Assembly: GCA_051453625.1 (NCBI GenBank)
Contig: JBOZIK010000001.1
Span: forward strand, 152,836,018-152,900,017
Reading direction: 5' to 3'
Source: Welwitschia mirabilis
Taxonomy: Eukaryota; Gnetophyta; Gnetopsida; Welwitschiales
DNA length: 64,000 nucleotides
Shown: positions 46,067 through 58,497 of the stretch, one piece after another
Layout: every line of letters starts with the position of its first letter
Position numbering within the stretch: the stretch's first letter is position 1
Translations under genes and position numbers: made by a program
The notes under the pieces: generated by a model
The model's database searches: none
What the model was told of the DNA's origin: nothing
What the model saw: the letters and a program-made list of their open reading frames with translations, nothing else

Positions 46067-46871
46067 TTTTTCATTTGACAAAATCTTAATTAAGAATCCT
46101 ATATTATCTCAAAACCAATGCATACAATATTTTAACAAGTTTTAGAAGGGGTCCAAAGGCTTAACAGGATTGAGATATTTTATAGAGGACTAGTTTCATG
46201 TTTTAGAGTTTCGTGTGAAGAAGGACTAACAACAGCAATCAAGAATGGCAATGAAACTAGTTTTTTGAAGGGGTTATGGCTCAAGAAAAAGATAAAATGT
46301 TCACAAAATCTATGAAAAATGTTTTGGGTTGCAAGGTTCAAAAAAAAAAAAGTGAAAAATAAAAATAACAGTAACTTGAAAAATAAAACCTAAGGAAATA
46401 AATTGTAATGATTTTTTTTCTTTTTAGAAACTTTATCAAGGAAACTAAAATGCAATAAAAACAAAAACTAAGTAAAAAAATGAAAAAGTTGCAGAAATAA
46501 AAATAAAATAGAAAAATGAGTTTTTATTAGTTTATTGACACCTTGTTCTCTTAATCCTTTTTTGGGTTACACATTCATAGAAAGTTCATTAAACCTACAA
46601 CCATAAAAGATTGGATATAGAAATGACATTTTAGGTTAATGTGTAAATTAAATAAAACTCAAAAATGAATCAGTTTAAATATCACTAGAAACAAATCAGT
46701 ACCCACCATTGGAAAGAATAAAAATGAAAGTAAAAAATGTAAAAAAAAGCAGACTAATTCATGTATCACTGGAAGGGATCAGTACTAATCATTAGGAATG
46801 CTGAAAAACTAAAAATCTAAATTAAGAATAGTAAGCAAGAAACATCGTGTAGCTCTTATGAAGCTATTATG

Positions 46872-46892
46872 CCATTATCCTAGTGAGAATGC
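46872..46892 (-). promoter_or_regulatory. E4 primer-binding site region (tentative)
   Basis: On the minus strand TAGCATTCTCACTAGGATAA occupies the place of the primer-binding site, between gag leader and right LTR. It could be a worn TGGCGCC-type site, but the match is weak. Confidence 0.25.
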
Positions 46893-46899
46893 TAAAATC

Positions 46900-48253
46900 T
46901 ATTCATAAAAGTAAACTTCAATAAACTAGACAAGTACCTAGTGTCATTTTTCCATAAGAACAATTTGAGGTAAAACTAAAAAGAGGTGACAAGACTTCTA
47001 TAAACCTATAATTATTCAAAACAAAAACAAGTAACAAGATTGTTATCAGAATTAAACTAGGTTGGTAAAATAGGGAAATAAACTAACTTCAAAGCTCTAG
47101 CTCAAATCATCTAACAGTGCACTTGTACTCCAACAATATCCTATAACTTCCTGAAACATAGCTCAAATTGTGAAGTCATGATGGCTTAAGTCTTGATGAA
47201 ATAATCACCTTCATCACGTGAGTGTTGGTGAATTCAATAGTTACTTTGATCCTTCATAGCCCTTCATAAGGATGAAAAGTAAGAACTAGTATGTTCAAAA
47301 TCTATCAAATAATAGTGACTATAACCAAAAAACAATACTCAGCTATCGAAAGATCTTAATAAACTAGTTTCATTTAAGAATTCAAGGTACAAGGTTCCTC
47401 ACAACTCAAAATCAAAAAATGAACAACTACTGTTTCATTAAAATAAGAATTTACATTACATTGAAGGAAGAAGGTGAAGCTGATACAGTATCCTTGAACT
47501 AGCCTCGGAATAAGTTGGCTCTAAAGAAGGTTCTTAGAAAGCCATATGGATGGGTAATGCTATAAGGATTCCAATTACATTTTCCAACCAAATATCTTTA
47601 GAAATAGTGGCTCAAGGCCCTTTTATATGTGAGAGTAGGGTTGAGGTGGTTAGGAGCCTTTGGATTATAGTAGTAGGTGGTAATTATAATTAGGCTATTA
47701 TAACTTAAGTGGTTACAATTTAGGTGGTTATAATTTTTATCATGTAATCCTAGGTCGGATCTTTGTTTTCTTGTGACAGTGGTCGAGATGAGTCCAACGT
47801 GTGGTCTTTAAATCATTATTCTTTTATCATCTCATGCTATCATCATGTATCTCCAATCTCATCACACATCTCACTACTACTTGTCATTGCCAAGTGTCAC
47901 TTACACCACTGCCATGTGTCATTGAAGTTATTAGTTGTTTTTTATGTGATAACTAATTAATCCCACAATTGCAATTTGATCATTTTATCATTATAGTTTC
48001 AGAATGTATCTTATGAATGATTTTTCTCTAAAGAACCAATCATGTTGATGACTTGGATGGTAGTGCCAACGTTTTCTACTGGATTAAATTCATTCTGTAT
48101 TATATCCTTTAGAATACTTTCAATGCCTTGAAATTATCATGGAAAAGTTGATATTATAAAAAATGTTGAAGAGGGTAGAAGACATAATTTTATGATAAAA
48201 TAATAAATTGATCAAATATACTTGGTCTGAATGTTAGTTTTTCCATGTTATTA
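46900..48253 (-). repeat. E4 right (5') LTR
   Basis: It ends CCATGTTATTA at 48253; the exact start is unclear. Its layout parallels the E1 LTR (CCTTTTATA near 47620, repeated GTAGGTGG/TTAGGTGG text, ATGTGTC/ATGTGTCATTG), but base identity is low. Its last 310 bp match the truncated left LTR. Confidence 0.65.
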
Positions 48254-48736
48254 AGCATCCTATTACCTTCATAACGTTTGGGAGTAGAAATGGTAAATCA
48301 ATATTTTGTCAAGTTAGGTTGTAGCTCCAAACTTATGATAATACAATTTGATTTTTTAAAGGATTTGAACTTAGAGCATAGAGTTAATATCCCTCTCTAT
48401 TTCCTTCAACTTCTTAGGAAGAAACATATAACCATACTTTTAGATTTGTTTATGGCCATTTAGAGGGTGAGTAAAGAAAGTGAAAAGATATCATGATCCC
48501 TCCTTTTGAGGAAGCAAAGGCATAAGGAGGAAAAGTCCCTCCAAAGAAAAAAATAGAGGAAACATCCTAAAAAGCTAAACTAAGATGAGATAAGTAATGC
48601 AGGTGTGGCTTCATCCCCAAAGAAGTAGCTAAGGATGACCAGGATCATGAATCCTATCTAGAAGACAAGTCCATAATTAGAACTAGAAAGAGATTCTTAT
48701 AAGAAAATAGAGCAAGAAAAGGATTGATTAACTTTT
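48254..48736 (+). pseudogene. Orphan decayed coding fragment
   Basis: Between E4 and E3 one plus-strand frame gives a hydrophilic, lysine-rich run: DIMIPPFEEAKA, GGKVPPKKKIEETS and AKDDQDHESYLEDKS, near 48490-48670. An open piece precedes it at 48278-48463 (MGVEMVNQYFVKLGCSSKL). It resembles the basic tails of plant LINE ORF1 proteins but has no diagnostic motif. I cannot assign it. Confidence 0.3.
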
Positions 48737-50036
48737 TAGTACAAGGTCTAGGATTTAAACTATTTTTTAGTACAATGCCTAGGATTTAAACTAAGTACAA
48801 CACCTAGTACGTTCTTCCTCAGGGATAATATTGGGTATTGGCTAGAATTGCATTAACTTTAATTCTAATGCAAGTTATGAAAAGGAAATAAAAGAGAAGA
48901 AGAGATGAAATTTAGAATTGAGTTAAACTAGGTCTGAGAGAGTAGAAAAGTAAACTGGCTCTAAGGTATCATCAATTTTACCTTTGTAATTCTTCATTCT
49001 AAAGTTATTCAATCACCTTCTGCAAAATAATAAAAACCATCAACTACTTTCTATCCAATTCATGAGGTATAATCTCATCCACCATATGATAAATAGTGAA
49101 TTCAAGTAACACTTTAATCTTAAATAACAATAGAAAGTAAGACTTGCAAAGCACTTAGGATCTATGAAATTAAAAGACTAAGTGATAAAGAGGAATTCAC
49201 ATAACTCAATTAAACTTGATAATTAAAGAGGTTATCTAAGAATCCTAATTATGATATTATTCATGAATCAAGATCAAAGAAAAACAACTTTTGAATCACA
49301 AAAAAAAAAAACTTTACAACTAAGAAAGAAGAAACTAGGAAGAACTCCTTAGCAATCATTAAAGACTAGTACAATACCCTAAAGAATCACCTAAAAATCC
49401 ATTACAAGTTGATGCTCTAAAGTCTCTAATTTCTTCAGTGCAAAGATAAATACAATAAAGGGTTCAAGGCTCTTTTATAGGAAGAGATAAAGTTCAGGGG
49501 TAATTAAAACATTTGGCTTATAGCATTAGGTAGAATATTTATCATTTAGCATTAGGTAGAATCTTTATCATTTAGCATTAGGTATATAAGATTCTATCTT
49601 GTAGCATTTGATGGAGGCCATTAGGTAGCATTTGGTGGAGTCTTCATCATGTAGAATTTGATGAAGTCTTCATTATGATGAGTTCAACATATGGCCTTTG
49701 AAGTCAAATTCCTCTAGCAACCAATGTTATCGCCACATGTCTCCAATGACACCTCCACATGCCTTTGTCACTTGTCTTCAATTACTTATGCTATGTATCA
49801 CCACCTCATGTCTCCATTTGCCACTATTGTTTTATGCTAAATTGAGTCTTTTTCCATCATGTATTCCAAAAAGTGGCTAAGGATCTACAATTAATATGGA
49901 GAAAAACATAATATTAAATTTTATTGTAAAAATAATAAAGGATAGAATTAATGATTAAAAAATTGAATTAATGTCTTCATCTACAATAAATTAACCTAAA
50001 ATACTTGGTATAAATGTCAATTTTTACATGTTAACA
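48737..50036 (-). repeat. E3 left (3') LTR
   Basis: It ends TTTTTACATGTTAACA at 50036, followed by ACACCCTTAAC, the worn polypurine tract. The outer end has a local duplication: TTTTAGTACAA…CTAGGATTTAAACTA occurs at about 48735-48766 and again at about 48766-48800. The terminal TG is mutated to TT. Confidence 0.75.
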
Positions 50037-51195
50037 CACCCTTAACTATTTTTTTACTAGTGCCTTAGTAAAAAAAGTCGATAACAATATGGTTAAACAT
50101 GAAAAAACTATCTATGTCAAAAGCACCTCAAGAGTTTAAATAACCTGAAATTTATGATCAATTTTATGTGATTAATGCATTGAAGCAAAAACTTTTAGTG
50201 AAAAATGGAGATGCTACTCCCCCTAACCAAAACTCGACTTTGTCCTCAAAGTTTATGGTGAAAATGTTAAGTTATTTAAGAACATAGTCATAGATAGATC
50301 ATAAAGGGTTTTTTATTAGAAATAAAATCAAGCTAAGGAAAAGGTCTAGCTATTTACAACTAAACATGTATTAAGTAGAAAATCTATTTGTAAAAATGAT
50401 TAATGCCTTAGGAGTTAATTCTCATGAAAATGATGTGAAGTGGAATGTAGTGAAGTGATGTGAGGTAAATGAGATGGAAAATGCATGAAGTAAAACCAAA
50501 AATCAATGAAAAAACAAGCAAACTATCCTAAGATATTAGCACTTTATTATATTTTTGTATTTTTTAGTGGACCATGTTATCAACCAAGTTAAGTTTTAAC
50601 CAAGTAACCCATAAGAATCTAAGGAATCGATGCAAATCCTAAGTATGAAAGTTAAGAGATAATGGTTCACATAAGACCTCCAATTTCCACCTTTTCATTC
50701 CTTTATTTTCCATTTCTATAGTCACATATGCCCTTAGTATTATTACCTTTAATCACATTGAGCATCTAGTGTTATGACATTTTCTGCCAATAGAGTTAAG
50801 CATGTTGTATTATGCAGAAATTAGTGCTACATTACTAGCAACCATTAATAGTCTTGATGTAGTTGAAGACGTTGTAAATAGATCATTAGAGCTACATTGC
50901 TAGCAGGCGTTCATAGCCATGATGCAGTTAACTAAACCCAACTAAGTGATTAATATTATGTGCCTTTGGAGAATAGATATATTATTTTCTTTTCTTTATC
51001 TTCCCATAGTTATTTCCATGTACTTTTAAGGGGTCATTGGCATATTAGCATAGTTAAGAAAAATCTTGTCCTCATTGAAGGATTTTTTACTTAAAGAGTA
51101 GATGTGAAGGTAAAACCCACCTTTTTAATCAAGTTTTTTCCAAAACTAGAGACCCTAAGTGAATGCTTTCTTAACTCACCTACTTGAAATAAGCA
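50037..51195 (-). other. E3 3' non-coding region
   Basis: Collinear with E2 21092-22250. The paired repeat units lie at 50825-50866 and 50891-50931. It is cut by the N gap that starts at 51196. Confidence 0.6.
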
Positions 51196-51994
51196 NNNNN
51201 NNNNNNNNNNNNNNNNNNNNNNNNNNNNNNNNNNNNNNNNNNNNNNNNNNNNNNNNNNNNNNNNNNNNNNNNNNNNNNNNNNNNNNNNNNNNNNNNNNNN
51301 NNNNNNNNNNNNNNNNNNNNNNNNNNNNNNNNNNNNNNNNNNNNNNNNNNNNNNNNNNNNNNNNNNNNNNNNNNNNNNNNNNNNNNNNNNNNNNNNNNNN
51401 NNNNNNNNNNNNNNNNNNNNNNNNNNNNNNNNNNNNNNNNNNNNNNNNNNNNNNNNNNNNNNNNNNNNNNNNNNNNNNNNNNNNNNNNNNNNNNNNNNNN
51501 NNNNNNNNNNNNNNNNNNNNNNNNNNNNNNNNNNNNNNNNNNNNNNNNNNNNNNNNNNNNNNNNNNNNNNNNNNNNNNNNNNNNNNNNNNNNNNNNNNNN
51601 NNNNNNNNNNNNNNNNNNNNNNNNNNNNNNNNNNNNNNNNNNNNNNNNNNNNNNNNNNNNNNNNNNNNNNNNNNNNNNNNNNNNNNNNNNNNNNNNNNNN
51701 NNNNNNNNNNNNNNNNNNNNNNNNNNNNNNNNNNNNNNNNNNNNNNNNNNNNNNNNNNNNNNNNNNNNNNNNNNNNNNNNNNNNNNNNNNNNNNNNNNNN
51801 NNNNNNNNNNNNNNNNNNNNNNNNNNNNNNNNNNNNNNNNNNNNNNNNNNNNNNNNNNNNNNNNNNNNNNNNNNNNNNNNNNNNNNNNNNNNNNNNNNNN
51901 NNNNNNNNNNNNNNNNNNNNNNNNNNNNNNNNNNNNNNNNNNNNNNNNNNNNNNNNNNNNNNNNNNNNNNNNNNNNNNNNNNNNNNNNNNNNNN
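51196..51994. other. Assembly gap, 799 N
   Basis: Gap inside E3. By comparison with E2 it should hold the end of the 3' non-coding region and the integrase C-terminus. Confidence 0.95.
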
Positions 51995-52470
51995 TTTAGC
52001 AAGAAGATTATTGAATATTTTATTACAAAAGTATGTTCCTCCATTGCTAATTAAAACATGTGGATAACTAAAATGAGTTAAAACATTTTGTTTAAAGAAT
52101 CTAACTACCATTTAGTGTCATTTATTTGACAAGCACAAGCTTTGACCCATTTAGTCACATAATTGACATAAATAAGAATGTATTAATGTTCATTAGATGA
52201 TGGATAAGGGCCTTGAAAATCTATTTCTCATACATCAAAGGGTTCAATAGTAAGGATGGGATTTAAGGGCATCATTCATCTATGAAAAGTGTTTAAGTAT
52301 GTCTTGAACATTGGTTTCAAGGATACATTTGTAAATGACTTGGTCCAGACAGTATTTAAAAAGGTCTGGGCTATCCCACAAGAAATATTTAACTTGGCGT
52401 AAGAACCTCTTTTTATCATTAATGGTCTATTGGGAAGGAATAGTTTTAGAGATTAAGTAATTAGCAATAT
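51995..52470 (-). pseudogene. E3 integrase relic with zinc-finger deletion
   Basis: The second-Asp block is clear at the gap edge: NVLTHFSYPHVLISNGGTYF and FCNKIFNNLLAK. Upstream, PLNPILTIEPFDV and EIDFQGP (about 52265-52215) mark the first-Asp block. Immediately before it the frame reads CILETNVQDILKH, so about 60 residues of the HHCC zinc-binding domain are missing. Residue Asp of ISDGG is Asn here. Upstream of that, IKEIPWFADIANYLISKTIP and KKRFLRQVKYFLWDSPDLF (about 52500-52370) are well preserved. Confidence 0.75.
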
Positions 52471-53496
52471 CTGCAAACCAGGGTATTTCTTTGATTAAAA
52501 AGATATGTTAATTACAAAAAGTATTATCAATAGGTAAAGATGTTTGTAGATTATTTGGAGATATGTGTGAAAGTTGATCTGCGACAACATGATCAAAGCC
52601 TTTTTTATCCTTAATCTCTAAATCAAATTCTTGAAGGAGAAGAATCCATACGATAAGAAATGGTTTTAAATCCTTTTTGATAAAAAGGTATCTAAGCATT
52701 GAGTAGTTAGTGTAAATGACTACCTTAGACCCTAAAAGCATTGCCTAAATTTTTTTAGGATAAAGACAATAGTCAAAAGCTCCTTCTCTATGATAGTGTA
52801 GATGATTTAAATATCATTTAAGGTTTTACTAGCATGGTGGATTATAATTGGCTTTTTATCAGCTCTTTCTTGTAACACAGCTCCTACTGTAAAGTCACTT
52901 GCATCACACATAAGTTTAAAAGATAACTTCCAATTAGGTGATTGGATAATGGATGTGGTAGTTAGTTTTTCTTTGAGTTTCTCTTTGAGTTGTTCAAATG
53001 TATTTTGACACTCTCTAGCCCATTTAAAGAGAGAATCTTGCTTAAAATATCACACAAAGATTCAAAGATTTTATTGAAATAATTAATGAATTACCTATAG
53101 TATTATGCATGCCTTAAGAAAGATCTAATATCTTTTTGTTTCTGGGGGATTGGTAGGTATGTGATTAATTAGATCTTAGTAAGATATACCTAAATTTCTT
53201 TCTTAGAAATAACATGTCCTAAAACTATGCCTTAATTTACCATAAAATGGCATTTTTCCTAGTTGAGTACAAGGCGTTTTTCTAATGCATCTTTCAAGGA
53301 CAGATTTTAAGTTACCTAAATAATGATTAAAGGTAAGGCTCACTACCTTGTATGGTTTCCAGCCGTTGTATGAGGGGTACCCCCAAATCCACTATGAGAT
53401 GGTGATTTTTCATAAACAAATAAGTCATCCATCAAGATTTTGACACCTAAATCTAATAAGTCAAAGAAGATTTTGAACATGCAACATTGGAAAGTG
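52471..53496 (-). pseudogene. E3 RNase H-reverse transcriptase relic, 5' end missing
   Basis: RNase [38 protein letters not shown] and DHVVADQLSHISPNNLQ (52741-52508). The reverse transcriptase thumb and palm follow to 53496. The catalytic box is intact as LMDD (53424-53435), unlike E1 and E2. Right after it a foreign segment of about 75-80 bp (53342-53420) replaces the expected FSVYGTSFN codons. The frame stops at the F3 LTR, so fingers and upstream pol are missing. Confidence 0.8.
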
Positions 53497-54595
53497 TGTT
53501 ATAGTGCATATGTGTACAAATGATTTAAGCTCAAGAAGATCCTATTATTTATAAATAAAATAGATATTTACACAATGCAATACACTAATATAGATAGGAG
53601 TTGATCTAAATGTCATAATCCATCGAAGGCCTAGGCTAGAGAAAGAGAACTGATTTCCATAAGAAACACTTTATATTCTATCAATAGAAATAAATTGCAA
53701 TGCCAAAAAAGCATAATGCAATACACCTATGCAAAGTTAATCTAAGAAAAGGAAATAGCAATTCACCTAAACTATCAATGCTCAACCTTGATAAAGGTTA
53801 CCTTCATAACCTATATCATCCAAAAAACTATTACCAAATCAAGAGCACTATAAAATATGAGGGACAAGAACAAATAAGTATAAGAAATGGAAAATGAGTT
53901 TGTATTAATCAAACCATATCCGTGTTACAAAGTAACTGCACCTCAATGGAGATAGCACAGCTCAACACTAAGGAAGATGTCTTTCTACAACTACCAAGGA
54001 TGGATCTTTAGCCCTTCAATCTAATATCATAAGAAATTTTTGTGCAAACGAAGACAAGATGGAGTTAAGGGTGAAATTAATACTTATTAATAATAAACAC
54101 ACAACAACAAGACATACAGATAGACGCAGGCACAACCCTAATGGCCATGCCAAAAGACATACAAATAAATGATAAGAGTTAGGTGAATGTTCAGTGAGAT
54201 ATTATAACAAATGTTGTCCTGTTGGTTGTCTGAATGATGTAGGAGATGATATCACCTCATAAGTAATCCACGTCATCTGCCAAGTTGATCACAGTTAGAA
54301 TTTTAGTTGGCTTTAATGTTCTATTGTCCATACTATCCTTCGAATGATGAAGTGGCCGATGAACATTTATAAGTACTCATCCAATGCATCAGCCTCAATA
54401 TTTATAGGAAATTTATCTCAAAGATAGGAAGTATTGGGAACTACTTTAAATGCTATAAAATATCATGGAGATTGCGTGTTTTGTAGCTTTCATCTCAGGT
54501 CTCCATTATAGTAGAATTTTAGCATAAACCTATCTAATATCCTATAAAACTACTGAAAATACTTTATCAAATATATGCAAGTTGGCAGCACAACA
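53497..54595 (-). repeat. F3 left (3') LTR
   Basis: It runs from TGTTATAGTGCATATGTG to GGCAGCACAACA, with TGTT…AACA ends, 1.1 kb. On the minus strand, AAGTAGAGGGCTA directly precedes it, a plausible polypurine tract, which sets the orientation. It is homologous to 38726-39977. Confidence 0.75.
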
Positions 54596-55109
54596 TAGCC
54601 CTCTACTTAGCTTTATCAGTCCCTAACAAATCTAGGCAATAAACCGTGATTGTGAGCCAAGTTGTTTAACAAGAAAAATAACTAAGGTACTAAAGAAATT
54701 ATCTCATAAAAATTTTCAAGGATATCAGAGCTACTAACTAAATCATGAGAAATCAAAAAATAAAACACTTTACCTAATTTAAAAACTAGCCATACCATCG
54801 TCTGGATCGTTATTCAGACAATAAGTGGGATGACAAGCTCGAAAAATGGTCTTGAAAAATATAAACCTGTAACAGAAATTTTTCAAATAATAATTACTTT
54901 ATAATAAAAATCCCCCCACTAAATCATACAATAATAAATAAAAGATTGCCCAAATAAAATCAGTCCTTATCATAACATATGAAAAATGAAGATAAAATCA
55001 GCTAAAAAGATATACCATGCTAAACTCAAAAATAATGCATATATATATTATGGATTTTAGTACAAAAACATATAAAGGGGGAGATAAAAAATATCACAAA
55101 ATCACTCCC

Positions 55110-56385
55110 CTTATTGTCACATGATAAATTCTGTTTGGACAGCTGGCACAGGTGTAGAGGAAGAAGAAGGAGGATGATCAGGATTAATAGGAAAACAGAA
55201 GTCCAAAGATATAGAAATGGAACGAGACGTCTCATGGCCCTGGACACATAAAGCCTCTAAAATATCTATTATCACACTTTTCTAAATAGAGATAATGCAT
55301 TAGTACATGTCAACAATCTAGTGCTTAGAGTGTTAAACTCTCCTCTTAATAGTTAGAATTCTCTACTCCATTATTTGTATTCTTTGATCCAGAGCCTAAA
55401 CCCTCTGGTTTTATGTCTGGATACCTTGGTCCATGAAACCTCTAATGGTCTTGGTGGTTTCTACCAGGAGGGCCTGTATCTGCTCAAAAGTAGCCCCAAC
55501 CACAGGTCTCTATACTTGAGGTCACTCTGCCCTTCTTGGTACCTGTATGCTCATATCCTATAAATAGTGATCTAAAGTCTAGATATGAGATAAACGCTAC
55601 TTTCCCATGAGCTCTGGTATCCCAAATCATCTAAAAAGAACTAAGAGGAGGCAGGGATAACCCAAAGTCTATAGCTGTCGCGCCTCAACCATGGAACTGA
55701 GTCTCCTCCAAATAAATGTCGATAGGTCCATCTGCTCTCTCTGTCTAAAAGCTACTAATATCTGAAGGTCTGTAGCTATCACATAACTATCATGAAATGA
55801 TGGGCTAATATTATGAACTAGCCCTTTGTAAAGCACTCTATATGCATGGGTCAGCTGTATGACAAGGACTTCCTGCTTATCCATGATCAGATCCATCAAA
55901 AAATCTAATGCAGCGTTATATGCATGGCACTTCTCAGTCCTTTTGGCTAAATAAATATGAAGACTTCCAAGCCCACCAAGATCTATAACTACTATAATAT
56001 GGAATGGGAGGATTTTAATCTCATGTTTACAAATGTAAGTGACAATCATATCCACTAGCTGGTCACAAGTATCTAGTCGACGCTCTATATGCATGTGTCG
56101 TAAAACTCCCTCGTCTTTGAGACATAGTAAGACTTATGCACATATGTAATCCATATAAGTTGAAGATCTTTGAGCCTCTAATCAACCTCAGGCTCTATGT
56201 GACTCATGAAATCTCTAAAATATCTCTCAACACGAATACTAGTTATCTGTATCATCAAGGATTGTCCATGTCGAGGTGGTGGATGAACCGGCTCCACACA
56301 CTCTACCTCTAGTGGTACTAACAAGCTCCTATTTTATGGATTTAGCTTCAGCTTTAGCCTATCTAGATCTATGCGTACAGGGCCT
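55110..56385 (-). pseudogene. F3 env-like / accessory ORF
   Basis: The minus strand shows PVRIDLDRLKLKLNP, VECVEPVHPPPRHGQSLMIQ, YFRDFMSHIEPEVD and YYVSKTREFYD (56380-56100). An open stretch of 141 codons follows (56094-55669: DTCDQLVDMIVTYICKHEI, SSMVEARQL). After a frameshift comes a probable coiled coil (NQRV…ALDQRIQIME…RILTIKRRV, about 55420-55330). A Ser/Pro tail (DFCFPINPDHPPSSSSTPVP) ends near 55110. A globular region, coiled coil and proline-rich tail is the layout of the accessory ORF that follows integrase in Athila-like elements. Function unproven. Position and tail type match the E4 ORF, but the sequences are very different. Confidence 0.55.
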
Positions 56386-58497
56386 AATTAATTAAAAATA
56401 CATAAAAACTATCATGCAGAAATGGTAAATACATTAAGTACGTCGCATGAATGTGCAATAATAACCACAAAAATTAATTAAAAAAAAAGAAAAATGATGA
56501 AAATATGTTCTACCCTCTAAACTAAAATTGCAATGCATCCAATATTTCCTAAACATGAGAAGAAAAATGTGAAATGCACAAAAACTAGAAAGGTAGTGTC
56601 TTAAGTGGGCTCCACATATGGTAGAAATTCAAAATGCTCAAATGAAAAATCTAATCTGGTAAAATTGTAGAACACATTGAACTAATCAATTTTGCCTAAA
56701 GGACTACTATGTTTCAACCTATAGTTTGCAAGAAAACGAGTGTGAAATATGGAAAGTTAACAACTCCTCGTAAAAGCACACAATTGATCATAACTTGTAA
56801 AATACGCAATGAAATTCAAATCCATAAGTTTTAAATCAAAAATCACAGAAAACTAATAAACATACATGAAAGATATGCATTGAAAGGCTGCAAAATGAGA
56901 GAAAAATTGAAAAATAAGAGGGATATAAAAACATACCTCATTTTGAGAAATTAACTGAGAACTCTGAAATTTGGATGCTAAATTGAGTGGAACAAGATCC
57001 AAGGTGCTAGGAAGGTCTAGAGAAATCATTGTCTCTTGAAAAAATGGGCAAAAATGATGAGAAATAAAGAAAAGAAAGGAAAAGAGTTTGAGCTACAGTT
57101 TTATCACAGTGTCATCTAATCGCGTCGTCCGAATGACAGCCCTAAGATGACTCTCAGAAAAAAATTAGACTATCATCCTCCAGTTGTCATCTAGGTGACT
57201 AGGTTGATGATGGGACATGAAAACCTTTAGCAAAAATAAATATGTTAACTAATAAAATTAGGCTCAAATATAATCATCAAACTATCAGATTTTATCAGAA
57301 AACTTAGGAAAAATAGGAAATAAGAAAGAAAACCAAGAAAATCTAGATGAACAATAAAAAATAAAAATAAAAGAAAAAATATGGCTAAAAAAAATGAACT
57401 AACTAAGATGAAACCTAATAATAAAAACTAAATGAATATGCCCAAACTAAAAAGTAAAATAAGATAAAGCACAAAACTCCAAAAGATGCAAGGAATCTTA
57501 TAAAAGTTGTGAAATGAAAAGATGTTCTAATAAATTCAAATGCTAACCAAAAATAAATAATTATGAATGATCAGCAAGGAAACTACTAAATGATAAGGTC
57601 CTATGTAAGAATGAGAAAACGCAGAAACGACTTTGAAATAACAAAATGAAAGACCAAAAAAAATAGAATGAAAATGGACATAAGGAATAAGGAGAAGATT
57701 GCTTACCTATCCTAAATTCTAATCTAGCAAACTCCTAAGGAAGATATCATAAAATTACCTGAGTAAAAATGCATGATAAAACATATAAACTCCATAAAGT
57801 TCCACTTGAAAGGACAATGATTATGAAGATATCAAAACTCAAGTGCTTAGAACAATGAATAATAAAATCAAAAGCTACTCAGAAATGAACTCACCTACTC
57901 TCATCCCACAAACACACCTGAATCCTCAAAAGTAAAATAATCAATTGGAAATACTAAGAGTTTAGGAAATAAGAAATACCCCTGATGATACTAGGAATAC
58001 TACTGATCCCATAGCATCAAAGTTTATTACAACTTTGTTATGATGAGGGAGTGTAACCACAGTTAGATAAGTAAGGACCTGCAAAGCATGATCAACTAAC
58101 CTCTCAGCAAAGTTTCCATAGTTACCAATACTGCCAAAGGTTCCTTTTGATAAAATTTACCCTAGTGTAGTAGAAAACCATATAACACATGATCATATAC
58201 TCAAAAAGATGAAGGTGAATAAGTGAGATAAAAGACAGAAAGAATACTCCCAAAAAATCAAAAATCTTACACCATTGGAAAAAATCATAAGAATTAAGAC
58301 ATCTGCTTTCAAAGTAAAGTCCATAGATATGGGAATGTCTTAAGATTGGATGAATTCAATCTTATCACTGTAAAATTCCCAAGGACGAATACTAGTCATG
58401 GAAAAACTTCATAAAACAACACATAAGTCAAGTTTAAAAGATGATCAAGTGATATCATAACATCTACCAAAGGAATAAGCTAAGAAAGAACTCAAAC
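56386..58497 (-). other. F3 non-coding spacer
   Basis: About 2.1 kb between the integrase stop and the env-like ORF, with no convincing ORF in either strand. It is very A-rich on the plus strand around 57240-57700. It does not align with the non-coding block of E1-E4. Confidence 0.5.

Larger units (their letters stand above)
39978..48253 (-). mobile_element. E4: gypsy element with gag, protease and env-like ORF but no RT or integrase
   Basis: Truncated left LTR 39978-40304; env-like ORF 40748-42040; shared 3' non-coding block to about 43450; protease; gag; primer-binding site; right LTR about 46900-48253. The sequence passes from the non-coding block straight into protease, so the whole reverse transcriptase, RNase H and integrase part is absent. 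There is no N gap there, so the absence is real in this assembly. Its LTRs and gag are related to but clearly diverged from those of E1-E3. Confidence 0.7.
48737..53496 (-). mobile_element. E3: Athila/Tat-like gypsy element, truncated by F3
   Basis: Left LTR 48737-50036, then the shared 3' non-coding region, an N gap (51196-51994), integrase, RNase H and part of reverse transcriptase. It ends abruptly at 53496, where the F3 LTR begins. The remainder (rest of reverse transcriptase, protease, gag, 5' LTR) should lie beyond the right edge of the window if the F3/copia nest is an insertion. Confidence 0.75.
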
